From contig JBBRNY010000042.1 in assembly GCA_038229915.1 (NCBI GenBank), positions 1 to 20,067 on the forward strand: a DNA stretch of 20,067 nt, given 5' to 3'. The translations under genes were made by a program, and so were the position numbers. This DNA comes from JAFDZW01 sp038229915. GTDB lineage: Bacteria; Bacteroidota; Ignavibacteria; Palsa-1295. This document shows, piece by piece, positions 8,607 to 16,319 of the stretch. A model generated the notes under the pieces. The model ran no database searches. It had not been told where the DNA came from and worked only from the letters and a program-made list of their open reading frames with translations. The stretch's first letter is position 1. Every line of letters starts with the position of its first letter.

Positions 8607-10183
8607 TTAGGTTCGAGTGTGATAACCGGCAAGATCAGCTCTTCCATCGAGATGCCGCCGTGTTGAAATGTATCTTTATAATGATTGAGATACTTGTGAT
8701 AGTCGGTTGGGTACACAAAGTAATAATCCTCTTTTGCAATAATATAGTTTGTCGTGACCGCACGCGACGGAAGTTTGTACTCTTCCGGCTTTTTGATAAA
8801 CATTGCTTGCTTATCTTCTGCTTTGACGTTGCGCCCGTATTTATATCGCAAACTCGTGGATGTTTCACGGTCGCCCATTACCTTCGCGCCACGCAGACTA
8901 CGAATTGAGCCATGATCGGTCGTAACGACAACGGTGACATTGGGTTGTTGCGCCAACGTCTTGAACATCTCATACAAACTTGAATGCAAGAACCATGATC
9001 GAGTGAGCGAGCGGTATGCACGTTCATCCGGTGCGATCTCTTTTAGGATCGGCGAGTCGCTTCGTGTATGCGCGAGCATATCAACAAAATTTACAACGAT
9101 AGCGGTGAGCTGATTTCGGGCGTATGTCGAAATATTTTGTGCAATACCCGCACCGAAATCACGGTCAACGATCTTGATATACTTTAGATCGGCTGAAAGT
9201 TTGACTTTCCGGCGTTCGAGTAACAGCTTCAGCATTTCGGCTTCGTCTTTGTTTTGCGAGTGCTCATCGTCGCCGCTTGTCCAAGTATCGGGAAACATTT
9301 TACCAAAGTCGCTCGGGAATTGTCCGCTAAAGATCGAGTTGCGAGCGTATGGTGTTGCTGATGGAACAATGCCAAAATGGAAATCGCGTTTGATCTTGAA
9401 GAGCGGCGCGATCTCGCGCTCCATGATGAGCCATTGGTCATAGCGCATACAATCGATCACCAAGAACACCACTTTTCGTTTGTTGTCGCGAAGCACTGGT
9501 AATAACCACTGATCGGCAATATCCGGTGATAGCGCGGGACGCTCGTTCGCATTTTCTGGTGTGAAGATCGTATTGACCCACGATTTATAATTACGCTCAT
9601 AGAATTTGCTGAACTCCGAATTCATCTCGCGCTTTTGATCGATGATCGTTTGGGTCAAGCCAAGATCAGGGTGAGCGTCAAGCTCCATTTCCCAACTTAC
9701 TAATTTTGAGTAGAGCTCGATCCAATCATTCGCATTGGTTGCCATCATTAATTCACGACCCATCTTTGCAAACTCTTGGGTGTAATCTCTTGAAATGGCT
9801 TCGCTGACGATCTGCTTCCCTTCAAGAAATTTCTTAACAGCGAGCAATACTTGCGTAGGGTTAACAGGCTTCGTAAGGTAGTCAGAAATTTTCTTTCCGA
9901 TCGCCTGCTCCATTAAGTCTTCTTCTTCGGACTTGGTAACCATCACGACCGGGGTTCTCGGCGTAATGGCTTTTAGCTCGATGAGGGTTTCTAAGCCGCC
10001 CATTCCGGGCATCATTTCATCGAGAAAGATGAGATCGGCAGGAGACTGGGTGTTCAATGCGATGGCATCGGCACCATTGGTGGCAGTGCGGACTTCATAG
10101 CCGCGTTGTTCGAGCAACAAGATGTGCGGCTTGAGCAGCTCGATCTCGTCATCGACCCAGAGGATTGTTCCTTTTGTATTCAT
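8603..10183 (-). CDS. porX: PorX, response regulator with PglZ/alkaline-phosphatase-fold effector (T9SS regulator)
   Basis: PorX is the response regulator of the PorX/PorY system that controls the type IX secretion system. The protein is 526 residues. Receiver domain 1-120: acidic pair Asp11/Asp12, phosphoacceptor Asp55 (LIFLDEMMPG), Thr83 and Lys105 (TKPVNP). A helical linker covers about 125-230. The PglZ domain follows, with the metal-site and nucleophile motifs VFLVIDCMRYD (Asp244), SATPYARN (Thr277), TTDHGS (Asp423, His424) and QHGGISMEE (His508). In characterised PorX proteins this domain binds zinc and acts as a nucleotide phosphodiesterase; activity here is inferred from the retained residues. 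It is the first gene of the operon with hydrolase, tsaE and tsaB. No histidine kinase (porY) lies in the window. Confidence 0.95.
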   Translation of the reverse strand: MNTKGTILWVDDEIELLKPHILLLEQRGYEVRTATNGADAIALNTQSPADLIFLDEMMPGMGGLETLIELKAITPRTPVVMVTKSEEEDLMEQAIGKKISDYLTKPVNPTQVLLAVKKFLEGKQIVSEAISRDYTQEFAKMGRELMMATNANDWIELYSKLVSWEMELDAHPDLGLTQTIIDQKREMNSEFSKFYERNYKSWVNTIFTPENANERPALSPDIADQWLLPVLRDNKRKVVFLVIDCMRYDQWLIMEREIAPLFKIKRDFHFGIVPSATPYARNSIFSGQFPSDFGKMFPDTWTSGDDEHSQNKDEAEMLKLLLERRKVKLSADLKYIKIVDRDFGAGIAQNISTYARNQLTAIVVNFVDMLAHTRSDSPILKEIAPDERAYRSLTRSWFLHSSLYEMFKTLAQQPNVTVVVTTDHGSIRSLRGAKVMGDRETSTSLRYKYGRNVKAEDKQAMFIKKPEEYKLPSRAVTTNYIIAKEDYYFVYPTDYHKYLNHYKDTFQHGGISMEELILPVITLEPK

Positions 10184-10201
10184 ATTGTTGTGGTTACCTT
10201 C

Positions 10202-10233
10202 AACAGACGATCCGTCCGGAGAATTCGTCTGTT
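10202..10233. promoter_or_regulatory. inverted repeat just upstream of porX
   Basis: AACAGACGA (10202-10210) and TCGTCTGTT (10225-10233) are perfect 9-base arms with a 14-base spacer, 19-50 bases upstream of the porX start. It may be a leader hairpin or a dimer operator for the porX operon. The rest of the 171-base gap up to 10354 is AT-rich and holds one promoter-like box on the plus strand. Confidence 0.4.
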
Positions 10234-10321
10234 ATCTCTTATCATATTATTGGCTATTTGTTTCATAGTGCTTGATTTCTACATTTTTCGAAATTTTAAG
10301 AGTGGTGTATCACTTTTTTTG

Positions 10322-10329
10322 TAATTTTG
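10322..10329 (+). promoter_or_regulatory. possible Bacteroidetes-type -7 box for the DUF1801 gene
   Basis: TAATTTTG matches the TAnnTTTG -7 element of Bacteroidetes promoters and lies 25 bases before the ATG at 10355, a sensible leader length. No good -33 TTTG box is seen at the expected distance; only an AT-rich stretch is there. The composition is biased, so a chance match is possible. Confidence 0.35.
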
Positions 10330-10354
10330 GAGATATTGAAATTACAATAAAATT

Positions 10355-10969
10355 ATGGCAACAACCGACCCACGAGTAGATGCTTACATCAAAAAAGCAG
10401 CACCATTTGCTCAGCCGATCCTGAAGCATATTCGGAAACTGGTTCACACGGCTTGCCCCGAGGTTGAAGAAACTATAAAATGGGGCTTCCCAAATTTCGG
10501 TTACAAAGGCAAGATGATGTGCTCGATGGCATCATTCAAGGCTCACGCCGTTTTTGGGTTTTGGAAAGCATCGTTAATGAAAGACCCCGCATTAAGGCAG
10601 AATGCAGAAAGTGAGTCCTCGATGGGGCACTCCGGAAAACTTACTTCGATGAAGGATATGCCAAGTGATAAAAAAATGACCGCCTATATTAAAGAAGCAA
10701 TGAAGCTAACCGACAATGGAATTAAACTGCCTCCGAAAAAGAAAGTAGAAAAGAAAGAGTTGATCATCCCTGATTATTTAAAGGCTGTATTAAAGAAAAA
10801 TAAGAAAGCAAGTACTGTGTTTGAGGGTTTTGCCTTTTCTCACAAAAAAGAATATGTCGAATGGATCACCGAAGCAAAGACCGAAGCAACTCGAGAAAAA
10901 CGTATTGCACAAGCATTAGAGATGATAGCCGAAGGGAAGTCGCGAAATTGGAAATACCAGAAAAAGTAA
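10355..10969 (+). CDS. DUF1801 / YdeI-like family protein
   Basis: This 204-residue cytoplasmic protein has no signal or membrane segment. Residues about 20-118 show the DUF1801 pattern, including EETIKWGFPNFGYKGKMMC and the FKAHAVFGFWK strand. The C-terminal part (about 138-204) matches YdeI/OmpD-associated proteins: a lysine-rich linker, then FSHKKEYVEWITEAKTEATR and an EKRIAQALEMIAEG helix. The two parts together form a known architecture. The biochemical role of the family is not established. The gene is transcribed away from porX and converges with the DinB-like gene, with 9 bases between their stops and no hairpin there. Confidence 0.85.
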   Translation: MATTDPRVDAYIKKAAPFAQPILKHIRKLVHTACPEVEETIKWGFPNFGYKGKMMCSMASFKAHAVFGFWKASLMKDPALRQNAESESSMGHSGKLTSMKDMPSDKKMTAYIKEAMKLTDNGIKLPPKKKVEKKELIIPDYLKAVLKKNKKASTVFEGFAFSHKKEYVEWITEAKTEATREKRIAQALEMIAEGKSRNWKYQKK

Positions 10970-10978
10970 TCCCACTAT

Positions 10979-11458
10979 TTACGAGGCAACCGGATTTCGG
11001 TATAGTCTTTTGATGAGAGCAATTTGCCCGGAATGCCAAGCATCGTGACGAATAAGCATTCTGATCAACTGCGCTACACTCTTGTGATTGTATATCTTTT
11101 CTTCTAATTGTTGTTCAGCGAGTGAATCAATTGCTTCCCGTAATTCGAGGCGGCGAAGCGCAAGATTTACCATCGCGACTTTCATGTTGCTAGCTTCTAG
11201 CGGCGCTGGAACGTTGAGCATCTCAGGGCGATGGATGATGAGTGCTCGATAATAGCCATAGCAATCGGTAAGATGCACCAGTAAGGTTAAGATCGTACCC
11301 GGTGGCGGATGGCTCTCTTCTTGCTGTAAGTTCGCATAGCTTGGGTGTTGGTAAAGGGCTTCTTCATTGGAAATGTCCCCCAACACACTTTCGATCGACT
11401 CCCACTTAAAGCTCCAAGCTTCGTCGAATGCTGTAAGTAATTCTTCTTTTTGCGTCAT
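10979..11458 (-). CDS. DinB-like four-helix protein
   Basis: This 159-residue protein resembles the DinB/YfiT superfamily, four-helix bundles that bind a divalent metal through three histidines. Candidate ligands are His62 (LLVHLTDCYGYY), His138 and His142 in the family's end motif HDAWHSGQIALIKR. Many members are thiol-dependent transferases in low-GC Gram-positives; the role here is unknown. I start at the ATG at 11458 because the coding frame continues upstream only into the preceding peptidase, whose stop is 2 bases away. The tight spacing implies one transcript with the M3 peptidase. Confidence 0.8.
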   Translation of the reverse strand: MTQKEELLTAFDEAWSFKWESIESVLGDISNEEALYQHPSYANLQQEESHPPPGTILTLLVHLTDCYGYYRALIIHRPEMLNVPAPLEASNMKVAMVNLALRRLELREAIDSLAEQQLEEKIYNHKSVAQLIRMLIRHDAWHSGQIALIKRLYRNPVAS

Positions 11459-11460
11459 AC

Positions 11461-13320
11461 TTATTTTTTCGGATAATGCTTTTGCACCCAAGTTTTGAAT
11501 GTCTCATTCGCTTGCGGGAAATCTGCATCGTCTTTGAATTCGCAGATCAATTCATTTCCGTGCATTACCCTTATGTCTGCATCGAGATCAAGAGTGCCAG
11601 TGTAGGGTGGAGTATTTGTTGAAAGCTCGATCTTCTTTTTTGCATTTGCAATAGTTTGTTCAACACTTGTATTGACATGATCAACGAGTGCATCAGCATT
11701 AAAGGCTTTCCCCGTTACGTTTTTTACGAGCTCCATAAACGAGATCGAGTTACCAGGTTTCCAATATCCGGCTTCAAGTTCAGGTCCGATATTCGGATTG
11801 TCGGTGAGGTAGCCATATTTATTGAGGAAATAACTTCGTGTTTGTTGCACAGCCATTTCTGCCATCACATAGCCGTGATAATAAGCACTCGATTCTCCGG
11901 CAAGAATGTGCGGCACCGCAAGGATAGGGCGTGGTGCTTCTTCCATAAAGTAGAGCGACTGCTCGACTTCGTGCGCGATCTTCGTTATATTTTCCGCAGT
12001 CAACTCAGCTTCAGGAAGTTCATAGATCGCTTTTTCGAAATAGCAGACACCAAGCATTGCACGAACGCCGATCACTTCATGTGAGTGACTTTGATTGATC
12101 TGGCGCTCGATCAGTCCGAACGGTACTGATTCGCCGGAAGGATTTTTGGCATATCGTGTAAGCCAATCAGCATCACTTAAAAGGGAATCACAAAACATCG
12201 ACTGTGTTTCGGCATAAGCAACCGATGTCGGCGCAAATTCCTGCGCGAAACAAGGTGCGTTCATTTGGACGTTTGAAAAATGCGCCGCGTGTCCTCCTTC
12301 GTGAAAGAGCGTGTTGATCGCTTCGGAACCTGAGCCGATCTTGTCGGGCATCGCATTTGCTGTAAAATTGATTCGTGCTGGGTTCCACTTCCCGTGATCG
12401 TAAAACGACGGCATTGGTCCGTGCATAAATCCGTTTTCGTATTTACCTTTGCGATCGATCAGATCAAGAGTCAGCGTAGCACGTCTGTACCGAATACCGA
12501 GTGCGGCGAATGAACGCACCCAACGTTCAAGTGCTTCGGCAAACGGAAGGTATGGGTCGAATTCTTTTGTAATATCACCCGAGCGGAGATATTCATAATT
12601 CCAACCACGATTTGCAGTCTGGCCTTTTTCTTTTACGAAATTGGCCATCGCACGCTCACCACTTTCTCTGGTGCGAGCTTCAAGGTCATCGAGTAATTCA
12701 AAGAGTACTTTCTTCGAAAAACCTTCGGTGCGAGTGACCTTCCAATCATAATAATCTTCAAAGCCGCAGATACGACCAAGTTCATTTCGTTTTTTAATGA
12801 TCTCGATGAATCCATTCGAAAGCACAAACGGCCCGATGTCCTGCAAGCCTTGGTATGCAGCTCTGCGAAGTGCCTCGTCGGGCGAGACGCGTTTCATGTT
12901 TGCAAGTTCTGTCGAGGTTGTCGGTTTGAACTTGCCAGTTGAAGGATCAGTATATCCCAGATTCATCCCGCCACGAGCAACTAATAATTTCCCTTCAAGC
13001 TCTACGATCTCAGCCGAAAGTTCTCGCGCTTTTTTATCTTCAATAGTATTTGCTTCAAAATATTTTTCCCATCCATTGAGTGCAGTTGCCTCATCGCTTG
13101 TGGGCGTCGCTGCCGAAGCAAGCTCACGAAGCTTTTTCAATCGCTCAGCATCTTGAGCGAATGCATTGATCGCAATTTCCGCTTCGGAAGTTTGTTGCTG
13201 AGAAAGCGATGGATCGGATGACAAACCCATTTTCGAATCCCAAAAGGCATTTTCTTTCCGGGTATGGAGTGTGAGGTATTGCGAACTGAGTTGGTCGAGG
13301 TAATTTGATAGTGGTGACAT
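11461..13320 (-). CDS. M3-type zinc metallopeptidase
   Basis: This 619-residue, largely helical protein has the gluzincin zinc motif HEGGH at 340-344 (His340, Glu341, His344). A likely third ligand is Glu371 in AYAETQSMF, 27 residues on, as in the M3 (thimet/oligoendopeptidase F-like) family. There is no signal peptide, so cytoplasmic oligopeptide degradation is most likely. I chose the ATG at 13320. The reading frame stays open to 13650, but that extension would overlap the divergent gene at 13407 and reads as unrelated sequence. The gene is followed at 2 bases by the DinB-like gene. M2 peptidases (HEMGH-type) are an alternative by length, but the motif context favours M3. Confidence 0.88.
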   Translation of the reverse strand: MSPLSNYLDQLSSQYLTLHTRKENAFWDSKMGLSSDPSLSQQQTSEAEIAINAFAQDAERLKKLRELASAATPTSDEATALNGWEKYFEANTIEDKKARELSAEIVELEGKLLVARGGMNLGYTDPSTGKFKPTTSTELANMKRVSPDEALRRAAYQGLQDIGPFVLSNGFIEIIKKRNELGRICGFEDYYDWKVTRTEGFSKKVLFELLDDLEARTRESGERAMANFVKEKGQTANRGWNYEYLRSGDITKEFDPYLPFAEALERWVRSFAALGIRYRRATLTLDLIDRKGKYENGFMHGPMPSFYDHGKWNPARINFTANAMPDKIGSGSEAINTLFHEGGHAAHFSNVQMNAPCFAQEFAPTSVAYAETQSMFCDSLLSDADWLTRYAKNPSGESVPFGLIERQINQSHSHEVIGVRAMLGVCYFEKAIYELPEAELTAENITKIAHEVEQSLYFMEEAPRPILAVPHILAGESSAYYHGYVMAEMAVQQTRSYFLNKYGYLTDNPNIGPELEAGYWKPGNSISFMELVKNVTGKAFNADALVDHVNTSVEQTIANAKKKIELSTNTPPYTGTLDLDADIRVMHGNELICEFKDDADFPQANETFKTWVQKHYPKK

Positions 13321-13406
13321 ATCTGTAATATTTGGAAATCGATCAATATTCCGAAATGGAACAGCCGTCTTCGCGGCTCTGTTAGAGTCTGTGAACAACA
13401 AATTAT

Positions 13407-13904
13407 ATGAGCTACATTCCATTTGAATTATTACCGGAGCATTCACGACTTTGGATCTTTGCCGCCGATCGCCAGCTTTCCGATGCCGAAGCAGATATGC
13501 TTGTTCGTGAAATGCAAGCTTTTGTGCAAACGTGGCTCGCTCACGGCACACCAGTGACAGGAAGTTGTGCGATGAAGTATAACCAATTTTTAATGATCGC
13601 CGCGGATGAATCATCGCAACCATCGGGCTGCTCGACCGACGAAATGACACGTCGTGTCAGAATGCTTGGCGAAACGTATGGGGTTGAATTTCTTGGAATG
13701 CCGAGAGTACAATACAGAGTCGGAGACAAACTCTTGAGTCTGCCAAGAATGGAATTTGGTGAGCTTGCTAAGAAAGGAAGTGTCGATAGTGATACGATCG
13801 TCTTTGACAATACGCTCACGACGATAGCCGATCTGAAAGCAGGGAAATGGGAAACGGCGGCAAAACAAAGTTGGCACTCGCAAGCCTTTGACTTTGCGAA
13901 ATAA
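13407..13904 (+). CDS. conserved Bacteroidetes-type hypothetical protein (sometimes named 'ABC transporter ATPase')
   Basis: This 165-residue soluble protein matches, from memory, a family widespread in Bacteroidetes. It opens MSYIPFELLPEHSRLWIF, has a central SGCSTDEM segment (73-80) where the family has SGCSID, then a VGDKLLSLPRMEF strand and a DSDTIVFDNTLTT motif, and ends in KQSWHSQAF. Databases often call these 'ABC transporter ATPase', but there is no Walker A or signature motif here, so that name has no support. Function is unknown. It diverges from the peptidase gene with 86 bases between starts, which hold an imperfect hairpin but no clear promoter. Confidence 0.85.
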   Translation: MSYIPFELLPEHSRLWIFAADRQLSDAEADMLVREMQAFVQTWLAHGTPVTGSCAMKYNQFLMIAADESSQPSGCSTDEMTRRVRMLGETYGVEFLGMPRVQYRVGDKLLSLPRMEFGELAKKGSVDSDTIVFDNTLTTIADLKAGKWETAAKQSWHSQAFDFAK

Positions 13905-13963
13905 GCATTGACGGAACCGCTCCGCGCAGTTTCTTCGTTTGGATACTGAATTAAAAAATATAT

Positions 13964-14035
13964 TGCCTCGTGGCCTAATGGTATGGCATCTGTTTCTGGA
14001 TCAGGTGGTTCCAGGTTCGAGTCCTGGCGAGGCAA
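13964..14035 (+). tRNA. tRNA-Gln (anticodon CUG)
   Basis: This 72-base cloverleaf has acceptor arms TGCCTCG and CGAGGCA, discriminator A, D arm GCC/GGC, and T arm CCAGG-TTCGAGT-CCTGG. The anticodon loop TTCTGGA gives CTG (reads CAG, Gln). A U1-A72 first pair is typical of bacterial tRNA-Gln. The closing pair of the anticodon stem is T-T in this folding (TCTGT / TCAGG), so the loop could open to nine bases. No CCA is encoded. A terminator follows 10 bases on. Confidence 0.9.
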
Positions 14036-14045
14036 CTAAAGACAA

Positions 14046-14080
14046 AAAACCTTCGAATCAATAGTGATTTCGAAGGTTTT
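14046..14080 (+). terminator. terminator after tRNA-Gln
   Basis: AAAACCTTCGAA (14046-14057) pairs perfectly with TTCGAAGGTTTT (14069-14080) around an 11-base loop; a partly T-rich stretch follows. It lies 10 bases beyond the tRNA end. The AAAA and TTTT flanks make it possibly bidirectional, but it is 79 bases beyond the end of the minus-strand hemerythrin gene. Confidence 0.75.
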
Positions 14081-14158
14081 GTGTTTTATACAGTTCCTTT
14101 GTTTTTCAGAAAGTCGAACGAGTCTATTACACATTACCGGTAACACAAGTGATACCTT

Positions 14159-14695
14159 CTACTTGCTCTCGCTTTTATTGGCTACTCCAGGATCGATCAG
14201 TGATTCACTAAATCCGGCTCTTACCAACGAGCGTCTGACCCCTTCCCAAAGTTTGTCGGTTTCAATTCGCGTTGCCACCGGTACATCTTTCGCTGATTTT
14301 AATTGCAAGAGTATATTATCTGCTTCTTCTCCTACCAACTTTCGACACTCCTCATAAACTCCGTTTGGTCCTTCTTCTAACGGATTATGTTTTGCGAGTA
14401 CAGTTCTTAGAGCAAACGCTATCTGTTGACTAGGAGCCGGGGTTAATAACGATGCAATGGCTCCGTGATCGAGCCGTAGTTTTGCCGCTTGTGGCAGAGG
14501 GTCACCACCGCGCAGTTTTTGCGCCATAGGGAAAAGTATTTTTTCTTCTAAGCCTATATGCTTCAAAAGCCCCTGACGAAATGCATCATAGCTCTCGTGA
14601 TCGATGTGCTCGGGATCTGCGAAAGACTTCTCAAGAAGATCGTCCAATCTTTTATGATCGGACTCCATAAATTCTGTAATAGTAAAATTTTCCAT
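14159..14695 (-). CDS. hemerythrin (HHE) domain protein
   Basis: This 178-residue cytoplasmic protein has one hemerythrin-like four-helix domain. Candidate di-iron ligands are His14 (ESDHKRLDDLL), His46 and Glu50 in HIGLEEKILFP, His77 (RLDHGAI), His103 and Glu107 or Glu108 (KHNPLEEG). Such proteins bind oxygen or nitric oxide or handle iron. A C-terminal tail of about 50 residues (130-178) lies beyond the bundle. I start at the ATG at 14695; a TTG 27 bases upstream is in frame but unneeded. The gene faces away from the plus-strand cluster that holds a RIC-type di-iron protein, which suggests a shared response. Upstream lie a direct repeat pair and a palindrome. Confidence 0.88.
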   Translation of the reverse strand: MENFTITEFMESDHKRLDDLLEKSFADPEHIDHESYDAFRQGLLKHIGLEEKILFPMAQKLRGGDPLPQAAKLRLDHGAIASLLTPAPSQQIAFALRTVLAKHNPLEEGPNGVYEECRKLVGEEADNILLQLKSAKDVPVATRIETDKLWEGVRRSLVRAGFSESLIDPGVANKSESK

Positions 14696-14725
14696 AGAAA
14701 TTTCAACAGAGATACCAGACAAATA

Positions 14726-14756
14726 ATCCTTTCGCGAGTTAATTTGTATCCTTTCG
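14726..14756. repeat. direct repeat ATCCTTTCG, two copies 22 bases apart
   Basis: ATCCTTTCG occurs at 14726-14734 and 14748-14756. The start-to-start distance of 22 bases is about two helical turns, so both copies would face the same side of DNA. They lie 31-61 bases upstream of the hemerythrin start, within a plausible promoter zone. They may be an activator or repressor site; no known regulator is matched. Confidence 0.4.
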
Positions 14757-14786
14757 AATTCGTAAAAATTCTAAAATTCGGTATTG

Positions 14787-14798
14787 TGACCTAAGTCA
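14787..14798. promoter_or_regulatory. palindrome TGAC-CTAA-GTCA, CRP/FNR-type spacing
   Basis: A perfect 4-base palindrome with a 4-base spacer, whose half-sites resemble the TTGAC-N4-GTCAA of NO-responsive CRP/FNR relatives (DNR/NnrR), but the outer bases differ (G-TGAC, GTCA-T). It lies about 92 bases upstream of the hemerythrin start. No regulator gene of this type is in the window. Confidence 0.3.
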
Positions 14799-15131
14799 TA
14801 GAATCTGCGTAACTTGGTCAGGTATATTTGTAATTGATTGGAGGATTAGGCATAATATTTTCATCAATGAGCTTTTTAAGCAATATACTGGTGATTTTGT
14901 GCTCTTGACAACGGGGAAGTGCTCTTTGGTCAAGTTGAACCTATGGCGCATTTTTCTTTTCAGAAGAGGCAGAGGGGAAAGCTTAAGTGCCGGCAACTTG
15001 TCAGTATGACTGGGTTGCGAGTCTGACCGTAATGACTGACGATCAAACTCATTGAATAAACGGGAGCATGGTGGAGATCGTCGAAGGAATCATCCCCCTG
15101 CTACCCAAAAAGAGAAAAAACTTTGAGAATA

Positions 15132-16289
15132 ATGAGATTAGCTGTAAATATTTTCGTTTTCGCCGCCATACTGGCAGTATATACTACCATATACGCACAG
15201 CAGCCTGCAACTGACTCCAGCTTTAAGCCCTCGGGAAAATTCACATCTTTAGTATTCGGAGACTATTCTTACAAAGTTCATGCCGATTCCGCAAACCGAG
15301 GTGTCGGACAGTATTCGGGAGTACCCAAAGCATTTTCGAACTTCCAGATTCGGCGCCTCTACCTCGGATATAATTACGATATATCTCAGACCTTCCGGGC
15401 AGATGTGCTTCTTGCCTACGAAGATGGCGGCGGCACTTCGGCAACGCTTGACGGATCTGGTGAGCGCAGTTTTTACCTCAAGTTGGCAAATATCAGATGG
15501 AAAGATATATTCTCTGGCAGCGATCTTATCTTTGGAGCACAAGCAACTCCTGCTTTCGTCCCACTTACCGAACAAGTTTGGGGATACCGAGCGATCGAAA
15601 AAACGATCATTGACAAGAATAAACTCGGTGCTGCTACGGATCTTGGACTTGGGTTGCAGGGATCGTTCGATCATGAAAAGAATTACGGTTACGACATTTT
15701 GTTTGGCAATGGCTCGGGACAAAAGTTGGAGACTGATAAATTTAAGAAATTGTATGCCGATCTGTGGGGAAAATTTTTCGAGAAAGTGTTCGTAGTAAAT
15801 CTTTATGGTGATCTGAATAGGAGTTCCGACTTTCCTTCAAAAGATGTAATGACCGGAAAATTATTTCTTGCTTATCAGACAAAAAAACTTACGATCGCCG
15901 TAGAGGGATTCATTCAATCACAAAGCCATAGCGTCATAGATAGCAATTACTCCAGCGGGAAGATCGATACGTTGTCACTCTCGCCGTTCGGGCTCTCGAT
16001 CTATGTGACCGGAATGATCGTTGAAAACTCGCTTGGTTTTTTTGCACGTTATGATATGTTCAATCCTGATAATAATTATCTTAGTACCGAGGTACAGTAT
16101 CAAAAAGCTTACAACACGACAAATGAGAACTTCGTGGTTGCAGGGCTTGACTGGCAGCCGGCTCAGAACGTTCATGTTATGCCGAACATCTGGTATACGG
16201 CCTATTCAAACAAGAAAGAAGGAGTCTCGGGCAATCTAAAATCGGATTATGATCTGGCTCCGCGACTGACAATTTTCTATAAATTTTGA
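15132..16289 (+). CDS. porin-like outer-membrane beta-barrel protein
   Basis: This 385-residue protein has a signal peptide (about 1-22, ending TIYAQQ). The body is amphipathic beta strands with many aromatic ends (for example FQIRRLYLGYNYDIS and YDILFGNGSG), closing with TIFYKF, a standard barrel C-terminus. It resembles OprO/OprP-like and other uncharacterised porins, but I cannot name a substrate. I prefer the ATG at 15132 over the TTG nine bases earlier. The RIC-like gene follows 30 bases after the stop, so an operon with it and the cytochrome is likely. A role as the outer-membrane route for that pathway's substrate is inference. Confidence 0.8.
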   Translation: MRLAVNIFVFAAILAVYTTIYAQQPATDSSFKPSGKFTSLVFGDYSYKVHADSANRGVGQYSGVPKAFSNFQIRRLYLGYNYDISQTFRADVLLAYEDGGGTSATLDGSGERSFYLKLANIRWKDIFSGSDLIFGAQATPAFVPLTEQVWGYRAIEKTIIDKNKLGAATDLGLGLQGSFDHEKNYGYDILFGNGSGQKLETDKFKKLYADLWGKFFEKVFVVNLYGDLNRSSDFPSKDVMTGKLFLAYQTKKLTIAVEGFIQSQSHSVIDSNYSSGKIDTLSLSPFGLSIYVTGMIVENSLGFFARYDMFNPDNNYLSTEVQYQKAYNTTNENFVVAGLDWQPAQNVHVMPNIWYTAYSNKKEGVSGNLKSDYDLAPRLTIFYKF

Positions 16290-16319
16290 CATCCTGTTTG
16301 TGATTCACTAACGAGAAGT

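Larger units (their letters stand above)
14696..15131. other. 436-base divergent intergenic region
   Basis: No gene can be supported here. A 66-codon minus-strand frame at 14796-14996 has no family likeness or ribosome site. The region separates two divergent transcripts and holds a direct repeat pair, a TGAC-N4-GTCA palindrome, and a wider inverted repeat CTTGAC (14904-14909) / GTCAAG (14929-14934). The part next to the porin-like gene is GA-rich. I find no confident -7/-33 or -10/-35 pair. An unrecognised small RNA or long leader is possible. Confidence 0.6.

Noticed and set aside
13321..13650. Upstream extension of the M3 peptidase frame
   Set aside because: It overlaps the well-supported divergent gene at 13407 and its residues look like antisense translation.
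13938..13966. Bacteroidetes-type promoter (TTTG ... TATATTG) for tRNA-Gln
   Set aside because: The -7-like box is imperfect and runs into the tRNA itself, so it could not start a full tRNA.
13541..14035. 164-codon minus-strand frame covering tRNA-Gln
   Set aside because: It is antisense to the conserved 165-residue protein and to the tRNA, with no family likeness.
14904..14934. CTTGAC...GTCAAG as an FNR/DNR operator
   Set aside because: The arms are 19 bases apart, far wider than the 4-base spacer of such sites; noted only as an inverted repeat.
14796..14996. 66-codon minus-strand frame in the divergent intergenic region
   Set aside because: No ribosome site, no domain, no sensible operon position; kept as non-coding.
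15123..15131. TTG start of the porin-like gene
   Set aside because: The ATG at 15132 gives a normal signal peptide, and the three extra residues add nothing.
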